64,000 bases of DNA from G963422565 sp963422565 (GTDB lineage Bacteria; Pseudomonadota; Alphaproteobacteria; MPNO01): assembly GCA_963422565.1 (NCBI GenBank), contig OY730228.1, positions 1,798,001 through 1,862,000 of the forward strand, written 5' to 3'. The position numbers and the translations under genes are program-made. The notes beneath the pieces were generated by a model that searched no databases, was not told the origin of the DNA, and saw only the letters and a program-made list of their open reading frames with translations. The stretch's first letter is position 1. Every line of letters starts with the position of its first letter. This document shows, one piece after another, positions 44,880-53,610 of the stretch.

Positions 44880-46187
44880 ATGGAGTGGTACGAGGCGGGG
44901 GCCGTCCTCCTCGGCTGCGTCGTGGCCGGGATGGCACTCGGCTTCCCGGTCGCCTTCACCTTCCTGATCGCGAACGTCCTCGGCATGTTCGTCTTCGCCA
45001 AGGGCTGGTCGAACCTGATCCAGATCGCCGACAACGCGCCGCAGCTCATCACCACCTTCACCCTGTCGCCGATCCCGATGTTCATCCTGATGGGGGCGCT
45101 GTTCTTCCATACGGGGCTAGCGATCCGGGTGTTCGACGCGCTGGACAAGCTGCTCGGGCGGATTCCCGGGCGGCTCTGCTTCCTGACCGTCATCGGCGGC
45201 TCGCTGTTCTCGACGCTGACCGGCTCGACCATGGCCAACACCGCGATGCTGGGCTCGCTGCTGGTGCCGGAGATGACCCGGCGCGGCTACAACAAGCGGA
45301 TGTCGATGGGGCCAATCCTGGGAACCGGCGGGCTCGCCATGATCATCCCGCCCTCCTCGCTCGGCGTTCTCCTCGCCTCGATCGCCGGCGTCGATGTCGG
45401 CGCGCTGCTGATCGCCGGGCTGCTGCCCGGCTTCCTGCTCGCCACGCTCTATGCGGGAATGATCCTGTTCCAGCTCTATCTCGATCCGAACGCCGCCCCG
45501 AACTACGAGGTCGAACCGACGACCTGGAAGGAGAAGCTCTACCAGGTCGTCGTCAACATTCTGCCGATGAGTCTGGTCGTGTTCATGGTCATCGGCTTCA
45601 TCGTACTCGGCTGGGCGACGCCGTCGGAGTCGGCCTCCTTCGGCGTCGTCGGCGTGTGCATCCTCGCGCTCGCTTTCCGCGCCCTCACCTGGAAGGCGTT
45701 CAAGACCTCGCTCGTGGGCGCGATTCGCGTCGTCGGGATGGTGTTCTTCATCCTGATGAACTCGACCGTGTTCAGCCAGCTCCTGTCGATGTCGGGGGCC
45801 GGGCGCGGGCTGACCGAATGGGCGACCGGGTTCGACGTGGCGCCGCTGGTGGTGCTGTCGGCGATGTTTCTGGTGCTGATCATGCTCGGCATGTTCATGG
45901 ATCAGGTCTCGATGATGCTGATCACGGTCCCGATCTTCTACCCCATCGCCCAGATGCTCGGTTACGATCTGGTCTGGTTCTCGCTGATCGTGCTGATGTC
46001 GCTCGAGATGAGCGCAACCACGCCGCCGTTCGGGCTGCTGCTCTACATCATGATGGGGATGGTCCGAGGGACGACTCTGTTCCAGGTCGCCTCCTACGCG
46101 ATTCCGTTCCTGTTCTGCGACCTGCTGCTGATCATCCTCCTGGTGATCGCGCCCGGGATCGCGCTCTATTTGCCGAGCCTGATGTGA
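44880..46187 (+). CDS. TRAP transporter large permease subunit DctM
   Basis: Twelve-helix, sodium-coupled transport subunit, 435 residues. Typical DctM features: GMALGFPVAFTFLIANVLGM at the N-terminus, LSPIPMFILMGALFFHTGLA near 65, GGSLFSTLTGSTMANTAML near 103, GTGGLAMIIPPSSLGVLL near 150, and the second-half TPPFGLLLYIMMG near 380. ATG 44880 is 2 bp after dctQ. With DctQ and the two receptors it forms a complete importer. Confidence 0.95.
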   Translation: MEWYEAGAVLLGCVVAGMALGFPVAFTFLIANVLGMFVFAKGWSNLIQIADNAPQLITTFTLSPIPMFILMGALFFHTGLAIRVFDALDKLLGRIPGRLCFLTVIGGSLFSTLTGSTMANTAMLGSLLVPEMTRRGYNKRMSMGPILGTGGLAMIIPPSSLGVLLASIAGVDVGALLIAGLLPGFLLATLYAGMILFQLYLDPNAAPNYEVEPTTWKEKLYQVVVNILPMSLVVFMVIGFIVLGWATPSESASFGVVGVCILALAFRALTWKAFKTSLVGAIRVVGMVFFILMNSTVFSQLLSMSGAGRGLTEWATGFDVAPLVVLSAMFLVLIMLGMFMDQVSMMLITVPIFYPIAQMLGYDLVWFSLIVLMSLEMSATTPPFGLLLYIMMGMVRGTTLFQVASYAIPFLFCDLLLIILLVIAPGIALYLPSLM

Positions 46188-46236
46188 GAACCGCCCGGCC
46201 GGTCGGGCGAAAACGGGTGCAGGGAAGGAACAGACC

Positions 46237-47106
46237 ATGAATCCCAGGAACCGCATCGATTACAGCGCCATCGTCGACCGACCGCCGCTGAAACTGCCGG
46301 ACGGCGCGCGGATCGTCGTCTGGCCGGTCTTCAACGTCGAAAACTGGAACCCGGAGGCGCCGCTGCCGCGCGCCGTACTCACGCCGCCGGGCGGCCGACT
46401 CGACGTGCCCGATGTCCCCAACTGGAGCTGGCAGGAATACGGGATGCGGATCGGTTTCTGGCGGATCAAGGCGGCCTTCGACCGACTCGACATCAAGCCC
46501 ACCTTGTCGCTCAACGCCTCGGTCTGCGACGTCTATCCGCGGATCGCCCAGGCTGCACTCGACGCCGGCTGGGAGTTCCTGCCGCATACCTATCACCAGA
46601 TGCCGATGCACAAGCTGGAGGACGAGCGCGCGACGGTTCGGGCGACGATCGAACGGATCGAGGGCTTCACCGGCACGCGGCCGCGCGGCTGGATCGGCCC
46701 CGGCCTCACCCAGACCTGGGAGACCTCCGACATCCTCGCCGAGGAGGGGCTCGACTATGTGGCGGATTTCGTCTGGGACGACGAGCCGACGCGGGTGCGG
46801 ACGCGGGCCGGCGACCTGATCAACGTTCCCTACTCCGTCGAGCTCAACGACATCGCGATCATGCTGCTGCAATATCACCGCGCAAGCGAGCTCTACGACC
46901 GGACGATGGACCAGTTCGAGCGGCTGTACGAGGAGGGCACCGACCGCGCCAAGGTGATGGGGTTCGGCATCCACCCCTATATCAGCGGGGTGCCGCACCG
47001 CATCAGATATCTCGAGTCGATGCTGGCCCAGATGGCCTCGCGTCCCGGCGTGCTGTTCTGGTCGGGGGCGGAGATCGTCGACTGGTACAGGGCGCAGGAC
47101 GCCTGA
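46237..47106 (+). CDS. PuuE-like polysaccharide-deacetylase-family amidohydrolase
   Basis: NodB-fold hydrolase, 289 residues, of the PuuE/cyclic-imidase-like group that acts on C-N bonds of small cyclic amides rather than on polysaccharide. Seen: RIVVWPVFNVENWNPEAPLP near 28, MRIGFWRIKAAFDRLDIKPT near 70, EFLPHTYHQMPMHKL near 115 (probable metal His), GWIGPGLTQTWETSDIL near 150, and FGIHPYISGVPHRIRYLE near 245. ATG 46237 follows AGGGAAGGAACAGACC. It lies 49 bp after dctM and shares a 4-bp CTGA overlap with the next gene. Likely hydrolyses the compound imported by the TRAP system. Confidence 0.88.
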   Translation: MNPRNRIDYSAIVDRPPLKLPDGARIVVWPVFNVENWNPEAPLPRAVLTPPGGRLDVPDVPNWSWQEYGMRIGFWRIKAAFDRLDIKPTLSLNASVCDVYPRIAQAALDAGWEFLPHTYHQMPMHKLEDERATVRATIERIEGFTGTRPRGWIGPGLTQTWETSDILAEEGLDYVADFVWDDEPTRVRTRAGDLINVPYSVELNDIAIMLLQYHRASELYDRTMDQFERLYEEGTDRAKVMGFGIHPYISGVPHRIRYLESMLAQMASRPGVLFWSGAEIVDWYRAQDA

Positions 47107-47999
47107 CCGGCGGCGGGCCGGAGGCGCGCCTGCTGGCGGACGGCAGGCGGCTCCACCTCCGGCACGGCCCGATCGACCTGATAGTCGAGGCGCGCGGCGC
47201 CGCCGCCGAGGTCGCGGCGGCCTACCGGCGGGCCGGGCTGCGGTTCGCGACCGTTCTCGAGGATCTCGTAGCGGAGCTGCCGCTGCTGCGCCGGGCGGTG
47301 GCGCCGCCCCGCCCGCACCCCGCCGGGGCGGTCGCCGAGCGGATGGTGGCCGCGGCCTGGCCGCACCGCCGGATGTTCGTGACACCGATGGCCGCGGTGG
47401 CCGGGGCGGTCGCCGACGAGATGCTGGGTGCGCTGCTGGGCGGCGCCCGGCTGGAATGGGCCTATGTGAACAACGGCGGCGATATCGCGCTGCATGTCGC
47501 GCCCGGCCGCCGGCTCAGGCTGGGCGTGGTCGGCGACCTCGCCGCGCCCGCCATCGCCGCGACCGCGTCGCTCGACGCGCACAGCCCGGTGCGGGGGGTC
47601 GCCACCAGCGGCTGGCGGGGGCGAAGCCGATCGCTCGGAATCGCGGACGCCGTGACCGTGCTCGCGCGAACGGCCGCCGCGGCCGATGCCGCGGCCACCC
47701 TGATCGCCAACGAGGTCACCTGCGAGCATTCGGCGATCGTCCGAACGCCGGCCGTCGAGGTCGACGACGACAGCGATCTCGAAAGCCGGCCGGTGACCGT
47801 TTCCGTCGGCGCGCTGGAGCCCGAGGCGGTCGCTGCCGCGCTCGACAGGGGAGCGGCCTGCGCGCGGCGGATGCTGCGGGCTGGACAGATCCTCTCGGCG
47901 ATGCTGGTATTGCGGGACGATCGACGGATCGTCGGCCGGGACGGGCCGTTCACGGGCGGAACGACGGAGGGGCGGGAGGATGGACGACGCACGGGGTGA
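47103..47999 (+). CDS. UPF0280 family protein, probable CTG start
   Basis: Uncharacterised protein family, 298 residues if started at CTG 47103. The N-terminal family block RLLADGRRLHLRHGPIDLIV (about 10-29) is encoded upstream of the first GTG (47298) and must be included, yet no ATG, GTG or TTG is in frame within about 60 bp; CTG 47103 overlaps the deacetylase stop as CTGA and has AGGA nearby. The core has MFVTPMAAVAGAVADEML, AYVNNGGDIALHV and GVATSGWRGRSRSLGIADAV, similar to the flavin-transfer protein ApbE. It overlaps the next gene by 20 bp. Biochemical role unknown. Confidence 0.85.
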   Translation: MTGGGPEARLLADGRRLHLRHGPIDLIVEARGAAAEVAAAYRRAGLRFATVLEDLVAELPLLRRAVAPPRPHPAGAVAERMVAAAWPHRRMFVTPMAAVAGAVADEMLGALLGGARLEWAYVNNGGDIALHVAPGRRLRLGVVGDLAAPAIAATASLDAHSPVRGVATSGWRGRSRSLGIADAVTVLARTAAAADAAATLIANEVTCEHSAIVRTPAVEVDDDSDLESRPVTVSVGALEPEAVAAALDRGAACARRMLRAGQILSAMLVLRDDRRIVGRDGPFTGGTTEGREDGRRTG

Positions 48000-48609
48000 T
48001 ATCGAGACCGACGCCGCGGCCGAGTTCGGCCCGCTAGTGAAGGTTCGGAAATTCGTCCTCCATGTCGAGGAGGTCCTGCACGAGTTCGGCCCGCCGGCGC
48101 CGCGACCGCAGCTGAAGGGCTATGTGGCCGCGGTCACCGCCAACCCCTATGCCGGGCGTTACGTCGAGGACCTGATGCCGCTCATGGCGGCGCTCAGGCC
48201 GCTCGGCCTCGCGATGGCGCGGCGTCTGATGGCCGCGCTGGGCGGGTCCGGGAACATCGCCGCCTACGGCAAGTCGGCGATCGTCGGCGAGAACGGCGAG
48301 CTCGAACATGCGGCGCTCTGGCACGAGCCCGGCGGCTACGGAATGCGCGAGCTGATGGAAAAGGCGGCGGCGATCGTCCCCAGCACCAAGAAGGTGGGCG
48401 GTCCCGGCTGCACGGTCGACGTCCCGATCGCTCACGCTAACGCAGCCTATGTCCGGTCGCATTTCGATTCCATCTCCTGCGCGATCGCCGACGCCCCGCG
48501 CGCCGACGAGATCGTCTGGATCCAGTCGATGTCGACCGCCGCGCGGATCCACGATCGCGCCGGCGGCCTCCGGGAGGCGGACGCGATCGGCTCCGACGGG
48601 CTGCACTAA
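47980..48609 (+). CDS. Amino-acid-synthesis family protein (DUF1185)
   Basis: 209-residue protein of the DUF1185/AA_synth family, whose biochemical role is unknown despite the name. Family features: VKVRKFVLHVEEVLHEFGPP, VTANPYAGRYVEDLMPLM near 50, AAYGKSAIVGENGELEHAAL near 95, and VDVPIAHANAAYVRSHFD near 150. ATG 47980 lies inside the end of the UPF0280 gene, so the two are translationally coupled. It is the last gene of the TRAP/deacetylase cluster and converges on the hypothetical gene at 48866. Confidence 0.9.
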   Translation: MDDARGDIETDAAAEFGPLVKVRKFVLHVEEVLHEFGPPAPRPQLKGYVAAVTANPYAGRYVEDLMPLMAALRPLGLAMARRLMAALGGSGNIAAYGKSAIVGENGELEHAALWHEPGGYGMRELMEKAAAIVPSTKKVGGPGCTVDVPIAHANAAYVRSHFDSISCAIADAPRADEIVWIQSMSTAARIHDRAGGLREADAIGSDGLH

Positions 48610-48865
48610 ACCGGCGCGTTTCCGCCCTCTCGGCCGAGGGCGCGCGGTTTCACGAAGAATCGAACGGGCGGGAGAAATGCGGCACCGCCCGGGAGCGTAC
48701 ACGACCGCGAACGCAGCCGAAGATCGCCGCGACTCGTGTCTCTCGGGCGAGCGGACACCGGACCCGCATCCGGTTCGTGAAGGTCCTTCGGAGTCTCCTC
48801 GTTCGGGCGGGATATCGGCGCGTCCCGTCGGAACCGGACGAATAGCCCGGCGGCGCCGGTGACGG

Positions 48866-49156
48866 TCAGGCCTTTATCCGGTCCACGACGACCCGGCCGC
48901 GCCCGCGCCGCACCCGATATCCTCCCCGCGGAATTGCCAGCTCGTTCTTCCGAACGCGGTCCCAAAGAATTTCGGCGATCAACTCGGCGTTCTGGTCCGT
49001 CGACGGCGCGTTCGAGGTCGCCTGAGTCGAGAGCCAGTCGGTAAAAGCCCGCTCGCCGATTTCGTCGCCCACCGACTTGCGAAGCGCGTTGAGCTTGCGG
49101 ATCTGCCCCTTGGTCAGATCGCTTTCGTCGATCGGCATGATGGTTGCTTGCGTCAT
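48866..49156 (-). CDS. Conserved-looking hypothetical small protein
   Basis: No family I can name. 96 residues from ATG 49156: an N-terminal helix-rich part (DESDLTKGQIRKLNALRKSV, ERAFTDWLSTQA) and a basic C-terminus (GGYRVRRGRGRVVVDRIKA) that might bind nucleic acid. I chose ATG 49156 because GGGAAAACAG precedes it; ATG 49168 would add four residues without a ribosome site. A well-spaced promoter lies just upstream and composition is less GC-rich than the neighbours, supporting a real, separately transcribed gene. Confidence 0.65.
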   Translation of the reverse strand: MTQATIMPIDESDLTKGQIRKLNALRKSVGDEIGERAFTDWLSTQATSNAPSTDQNAELIAEILWDRVRKNELAIPRGGYRVRRGRGRVVVDRIKA

Positions 49157-49196
49157 CTGTTTTCCCATTTTGCGTCACTGGGATCGAATCCGCATC

Positions 49197-49225
49197 TTAC
49201 TAAATCGTTTCCGCACAATTGTAAA
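49197..49225 (-). promoter_or_regulatory. Sigma-70-like promoter of the small hypothetical gene
   Basis: Minus strand: TTTACA, 17 bases, TAGTAA, in an unusually AT-rich patch. A start site near 49190 gives a leader of about 35 nt to ATG 49156. Confidence 0.55.
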
Positions 49226-49414
49226 GGACTAGAAGGCGCCCGAACCCCGCGCGCCGCACCGTCAATCGGAAATCGTTTCCGGGACCTTGATCGCCGCCCG
49301 AACGGGCACCGCCCGCCGCGTTCCGCCTGGTCGGACGACGGCGTTTTTCTCATCCGATCGCGGTGCGAAACGGCCGACGCGGACGGCCCGCGTCCCGCGC
49401 GGCGATTCGCGGGA

Positions 49415-52006
49415 TCAGGCCGCGATTTCGTCCGCGCCGCTCCGCAGCGTCAGCCCCTCCGGGCCCCGCGAGACCCGCACGGTGTCGCCGTCCCGCAGCT
49501 CGCCATCGAGGATGAGCGCGGCCAGCGGGCTCTGCAGGCGGCGCTGGATGACCCGCCTGAGGGGGCGCGCGCCGTAGACCGGGTCGTAGCCCTCCTCGGC
49601 GAGCCACGCCTTCGCGCCGGCGTCCAGCGACAGCGCGACCGACCGGTCGGCGAGCCGACGCGCCAATTGGCCGATCTGGATGTCGACGATCGCCTCCATA
49701 TGCTCCCGGCCGAGCCGGCGGAACAGCAGGATCTCGTCGAGCCGGTTGAGGAATTCGGGTCGGAACGCACGACGCACGATCTCCATGACCGGCCCGCGCA
49801 CCGCCTCGACATCCGCCCCGCCGGCCTGTTCCGCCAGGATTTCACCGCCGAGATTCGAGGTCAGAACGATCAACGTGTTGCGGAAGTCGACATGGCGTCC
49901 GTGGCCGTCGGTCAGCCGCCCGTCGTCGAGCAGCTGGAGCAGGACGTTGAAGATCTCGGGATGGGCCTTCTCGACCTCGTCGAAGAGCACCAGCTGATAG
50001 GGCCGGCGGCGAACCGCCTCGGTCAGGCTGCCGCCCTCGTCATAGCCGACATAGCCCGGCGGGGCGCCGATCAACCGCGCCACGGCATGCTTCTCCATAT
50101 ACTCGGACATGTCGATGCGGATCGACGCCGCCTCGTCGTCGAACAGAAAGGCGGCCAGCGCCTTGGTGAGCTCCGTCTTGCCGACGCCGGTGGGGCCGAG
50201 GAACAGGAATGAGCCCAGGGGCCGGTTTGGGTCCTGGAGCCCGGCCCGCGCGCGCCGCACCGCATCGGAGACCGCCCTGACGGCCTGGTCCTGCCCGACC
50301 ACCCGGGCGCCGAGCGCCGCTTCCATGCCGGCCAGCCGCTCGCGCTCGCCCTCCAGCATCTTGTCGACGGGAATGCCGGTCCAGCGCGACACGACGGCCG
50401 CCACATCGGCCTCGCCGACCTGCTCGTTGAGCATCCGCCGCCCGCCGCCCTGGTCGGCCGCGGCGGCGAGCTTGCGCTCGAGCTCGGGAATCAGCCCGTA
50501 GACGAGCTCGCCCGCCCGAGCCAAATCGCCGCCGCGCTGTGCCCGCTCGAGTTCGAGGCGGGCCCGATCGAGTTGTTCCTGGACCTTCTGGCTGTCGGCG
50601 ATCTCGTCCTTTTCCGCCTGCCACTGAGCGGTCAGCCCGGCCGATTTCCGCTCGAGATCGGCGAGCTCGCCTTCGAGCCGGTCGAGCCGTTCGCGGGAGG
50701 CGGGATCGCTTTCCTTGCGCAGGGCTTCGCGCTCGATCTTGAGCTGGATGATGCGCCGGTCGAGCTCGTCGATCTCCTCGGGTTTGGAATCCACGCTCAT
50801 GCGGAGCCTGGAAGAGGCCTCGTCGATCAAATCGATCGCCTTGTCGGGCAGGAACCGGTCGGTGATGTAGCGGTTGGACAGCCCGGCGGCCGCAACGATC
50901 GCGCCGTCGGTAATGCGAATTCCGTGATGAAGCTCGTATTTCTCCTTGAGCCCGCGCAGAATCGAGACCGTGTCCTCGACATTGGGTTCGCCGACGAATA
51001 CCGATTGAAAGCGGCGCGCGAGGGCGGCATCTTTTTCGACATGCTTGCGGAATTCATCCAGGGTCGTCGCACCGATACAGTGCAGCTCGCCGCGCGCCAG
51101 CATGGGTTTGAGCATGTTCGACGCATCCATCGCGCCCTCCGCGGCACCCGCCCCGACCAGCGTGTGGAGCTCGTCGATGAACAGCACCACCCCGCCTTCG
51201 GCCGCACGGATGTCCTCGAGCACGGCCTTGAGCCGCTCCTCGAACTCGCCGCGATATTTCGCGCCGGCGACCATCGCCCCGAGATCGAGCGCCATCAGCC
51301 GTTTGCTGCGCAGCGACTCGGGCACATCGCCGGCGACGATGCGCTGCGCCAGACCCTCGACGACGGCGGTCTTGCCCACGCCGGGCTCGCCGATCAGGAC
51401 CGGGTTGTTCTTGGTCCTACGCGCGAGTACCTGGATGGTCCTGCGGATCTCCTCGTCGCGGCCGATAACCGGATCGAGCTTGCCGCCCTCCGCGGCCGCG
51501 GTCAGGTCCGTCGCATAACGCGCGAGAGCGTCATAGGTCTGCTCCGCCCCGGCGCTGTCCGCGGAGCGGCCCCTGCGCAGCACCTCGACGGCCTTGTCGA
51601 GCGCCTGCGGGTCGACCCCGCTGGCCTCGAGTATACCGCCGGCGGTCCCCGCCAACGCCGAGAGCGCGACCAGGAGCCGTTCGACGGTCACGAACCGGTC
51701 GCCGGCCTTCTTCGCGGCGGTCCGGGCGGTCTCGAACAGCCGCGCGGTCTCGGGCGCCATGTAGAGCCCGCCGCTGCCGCCCTCGACGCGCGGCAGCTTG
51801 TCGAGCGCGGCGTCGGTGCGCCTGAGCGCCTCCGCCGGGTCGCCCCCGGCGCTTCGGATCAGGCCCGAGGCGAGCCCTTCCCGGTCTTCGAGCAGAGGCT
51901 TGAGGATATGTTCGGGCAGGAACTGCTGGTGGCCCCGCGCCAGGGCCTGGGTCTGCGCCGCCTGGACGACGCCGCGCGCGCGCTCCGTGTAACTCTCGAA
52001 ATCCAT
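49415..52006 (-). CDS. clpB: ATP-dependent disaggregase ClpB
   Basis: Hsp100 hexamer that, with DnaK, pulls proteins out of aggregates. In 863 residues: N-domain (1-145), NBD1 with Walker A GEPGVGKT (206-213) and Walker B VVLFIDELHTL, the middle coiled-coil domain (about 405-525) that marks ClpB rather than ClpA/C, and NBD2 with Walker A GPTGVGKT (near 605) and Walker B LVLFDEVEKAHPEI. I use ATG 52006 (MDFESYTERA), with GGAG upstream; a TTG at 52015 is possible. An RpoH-type promoter lies 85 bp upstream. Confidence 0.98.
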   Translation of the reverse strand: MDFESYTERARGVVQAAQTQALARGHQQFLPEHILKPLLEDREGLASGLIRSAGGDPAEALRRTDAALDKLPRVEGGSGGLYMAPETARLFETARTAAKKAGDRFVTVERLLVALSALAGTAGGILEASGVDPQALDKAVEVLRRGRSADSAGAEQTYDALARYATDLTAAAEGGKLDPVIGRDEEIRRTIQVLARRTKNNPVLIGEPGVGKTAVVEGLAQRIVAGDVPESLRSKRLMALDLGAMVAGAKYRGEFEERLKAVLEDIRAAEGGVVLFIDELHTLVGAGAAEGAMDASNMLKPMLARGELHCIGATTLDEFRKHVEKDAALARRFQSVFVGEPNVEDTVSILRGLKEKYELHHGIRITDGAIVAAAGLSNRYITDRFLPDKAIDLIDEASSRLRMSVDSKPEEIDELDRRIIQLKIEREALRKESDPASRERLDRLEGELADLERKSAGLTAQWQAEKDEIADSQKVQEQLDRARLELERAQRGGDLARAGELVYGLIPELERKLAAAADQGGGRRMLNEQVGEADVAAVVSRWTGIPVDKMLEGERERLAGMEAALGARVVGQDQAVRAVSDAVRRARAGLQDPNRPLGSFLFLGPTGVGKTELTKALAAFLFDDEAASIRIDMSEYMEKHAVARLIGAPPGYVGYDEGGSLTEAVRRRPYQLVLFDEVEKAHPEIFNVLLQLLDDGRLTDGHGRHVDFRNTLIVLTSNLGGEILAEQAGGADVEAVRGPVMEIVRRAFRPEFLNRLDEILLFRRLGREHMEAIVDIQIGQLARRLADRSVALSLDAGAKAWLAEEGYDPVYGARPLRRVIQRRLQSPLAALILDGELRDGDTVRVSRGPEGLTLRSGADEIAA

Positions 52007-52090
52007 ATCGTGCAACTCCGTTCACAGACGTTGCAGCCAATGCCGCCCGGATCGGGCGCCACCGGACCCCGAAACGGGCGTCCTTCGGCC

Positions 52091-52119
52091 ATATGGGATT
52101 TCGATCGAGGCGCCGCAAG
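52091..52119 (-). promoter_or_regulatory. RpoH-type heat-shock promoter of clpB
   Basis: Minus strand: CTTG, 18 bases, CCCATATGG. The -35 is a perfect core and the -10 is one base off CYTAT; spacing equals that of the dnaK promoter in this window. It sits between the DUF4167 stop and the clpB start. Confidence 0.65.
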
Positions 52120-52136
52120 ATATCGCGGCGCAAGGG

Positions 52137-52546
52137 TCAGCCCTGCGGCTGCCTGTCGCCGGAGGGGCGGGCCGGCGCCCGTCCGTTGCCGACATCCCGC
52201 GCACCGGCGGTGTCCTCGTTCCGCGCGCCGTTGTCGGCGGCATCGTCGGTTCGGGCGTCGGCGTCGCCGTGCTGGCGGCCCTCTTGGGAGCCGCGATCTT
52301 CGAGGGCGCCGTTGGCGGTCATCACCCGGTAATAATGTTCCGCGTGCTGGAAATAGCTCTCGGCGGTTATCCGGTCGCCGGCCGAGGAGGATTCGCGGGC
52401 GAGGGTCAGATATCGTTCGACGACCTGCTGGGCGTTGCCCCGGACCTTGACCTCCGGACCGTTGCTCTCGAAGGTCTGCGATCTGGGGTGGGAGGGCTTG
52501 CGCCCGTCCGCCCGCGAAAGCGTTTCGGATTGGATCCTTGTCTCAT
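52137..52546 (-). CDS. DUF4167 domain protein with an N-terminal single-base frameshift
   Basis: Alphaproteobacterial RNA-binding-like small protein family, function unknown. ATG 52546 (with CAGGA upstream) encodes the typical family start MRQGSNPKRFRGR, but the domain proper (RSQTFESNGPEVKVRGNAQQ, then VVERYLTLARESSSAGDRIT and YFQHAEHYYRV) is in another frame. Adding one G to the GG at about 52508 joins them as RFRGRDGRKPSHPRSQTF. The repaired product is about 136 residues with a low-complexity acidic tail. Conserved position upstream of clpB and downstream of prmC. One missing base in a G run suggests a sequencing error rather than decay. Confidence 0.85.
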
Positions 52547-52737
52547 GGGTCCTGCTTTTCGATTCGCACGAAGGTTGTCCTCTCCTCCCGCAGCGATCCG
52601 TCCTCGGGTCTCGGGCGCGATCGGATCGCCCGTTGGCGGCGTTTCGAGAGGATGCTGCGCGGTCGGCCGGCCACCATTTCCCGGGTCTCCGCCGCGTCGG
52701 TCGCCACCCTAACCGCGCGGTCGGCGCATTCCAACAG

Positions 52738-53610
52738 TTATTTTCGGCGATCCACGCCGCGCCGCCGCAGGGCGATGCAGCGGAAGGTGCCGGCGAGATC
52801 GGCGCGCCGGACGAAGCATTCGAGCCCCGCCTCGGCCATGATCGCGGCGGCCGCCCCGGCCTGCCCCCGCCCGACCTCGACGAAGGCGACGCCCGCCGGC
52901 GCCAGCGCCCGGGCGATCGCTGGGGCCAGACCGCGATAGCCGTCCAGACCATCGATGCCGCCGTCGAGCGCATCGCGCGGGTCGAACAGGGCGACATCCG
53001 GTTCCAGCCGGTCGATATCGCCCCGCCGGACATAGGGCGGGTTGGCGACGATCAGATCGAACGGCCCCGCCGCCGCCGACCCGTCATTCCAGTCGGCGCA
53101 GCGCAGGCGGGCGCGGCCGGCCAGTCCGAGCGCCGCCGCATTCGCGGTCGCCGTCTCGACCGCCGCTGCCGATCGGTCGATGCCGAAGCCCGTAGCCCGA
53201 GGGTATTCGCGAAGCAGGCTGCAGAGCAGGCAACCCGATCCGGTGCCGAGATCGAGGAGGCGGAGCTCCGCGCGTCGGTCCGGCTGCCAGGCGAGGGCCG
53301 CCTCGATGAGGGTCTCGCTGTCCGGGCGGGGGTCGAGAACCGCCCGGGCGAGCCGGAACTCGAGGCTCCAGAACTCGCGGCGCCCGACAATGCGCGAGAC
53401 CGGCTCGCGCGCGCAGCGGCGGTCGATCCAGCCGCGGAACCGCGCGCGCCCGTCGTCGTCGACGCCGCGCGCGGGTTCCGCGATCAGGGCTTCGCGAGTC
53501 GTGCCGAGGCTCTCGGCGAGGAGCAGCCGCGCCTCGGCTGCGGGCCGGTCGATCCCCGCCGCCTTCAGCCGTGCGGCGGCGCGGCGCATCTCCTCCGCCG
53601 CCGGGATCAC
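52738..53610 (-). CDS. prmC: Peptide chain release factor glutamine methyltransferase
   Basis: Methylates the GGQ glutamine of release factors. The 290 residues have the N-terminal helical substrate domain (about 1-80, AEARLLLAESLGTTREALIA), then a SAM-dependent domain with LRLLDLGTGSGCLLCSLL near 120 and the glutamine/adenine methyltransferase motif IVANPPYVRRGD near 190. The start is GTG 53610, overlapping the prfA stop as GTGA, so the enzyme is translationally coupled to its own substrate protein. An open frame to 54999 upstream is a shadow. Confidence 0.95.
   Translation of the reverse strand: MIPAAEEMRRAAARLKAAGIDRPAAEARLLLAESLGTTREALIAEPARGVDDDGRARFRGWIDRRCAREPVSRIVGRREFWSLEFRLARAVLDPRPDSETLIEAALAWQPDRRAELRLLDLGTGSGCLLCSLLREYPRATGFGIDRSAAAVETATANAAALGLAGRARLRCADWNDGSAAAGPFDLIVANPPYVRRGDIDRLEPDVALFDPRDALDGGIDGLDGYRGLAPAIARALAPAGVAFVEVGRGQAGAAAAIMAEAGLECFVRRADLAGTFRCIALRRRGVDRRK

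Noticed and set aside
47298..47999. UPF0280 start at GTG 47298
   Set aside because: It would remove the conserved N-terminal block encoded at about 47126-47200, so I prefer CTG 47103.
49153..50212. Plus-strand frame of 354 codons
   Set aside because: Antisense to clpB; no start signals, and clpB is unambiguous.
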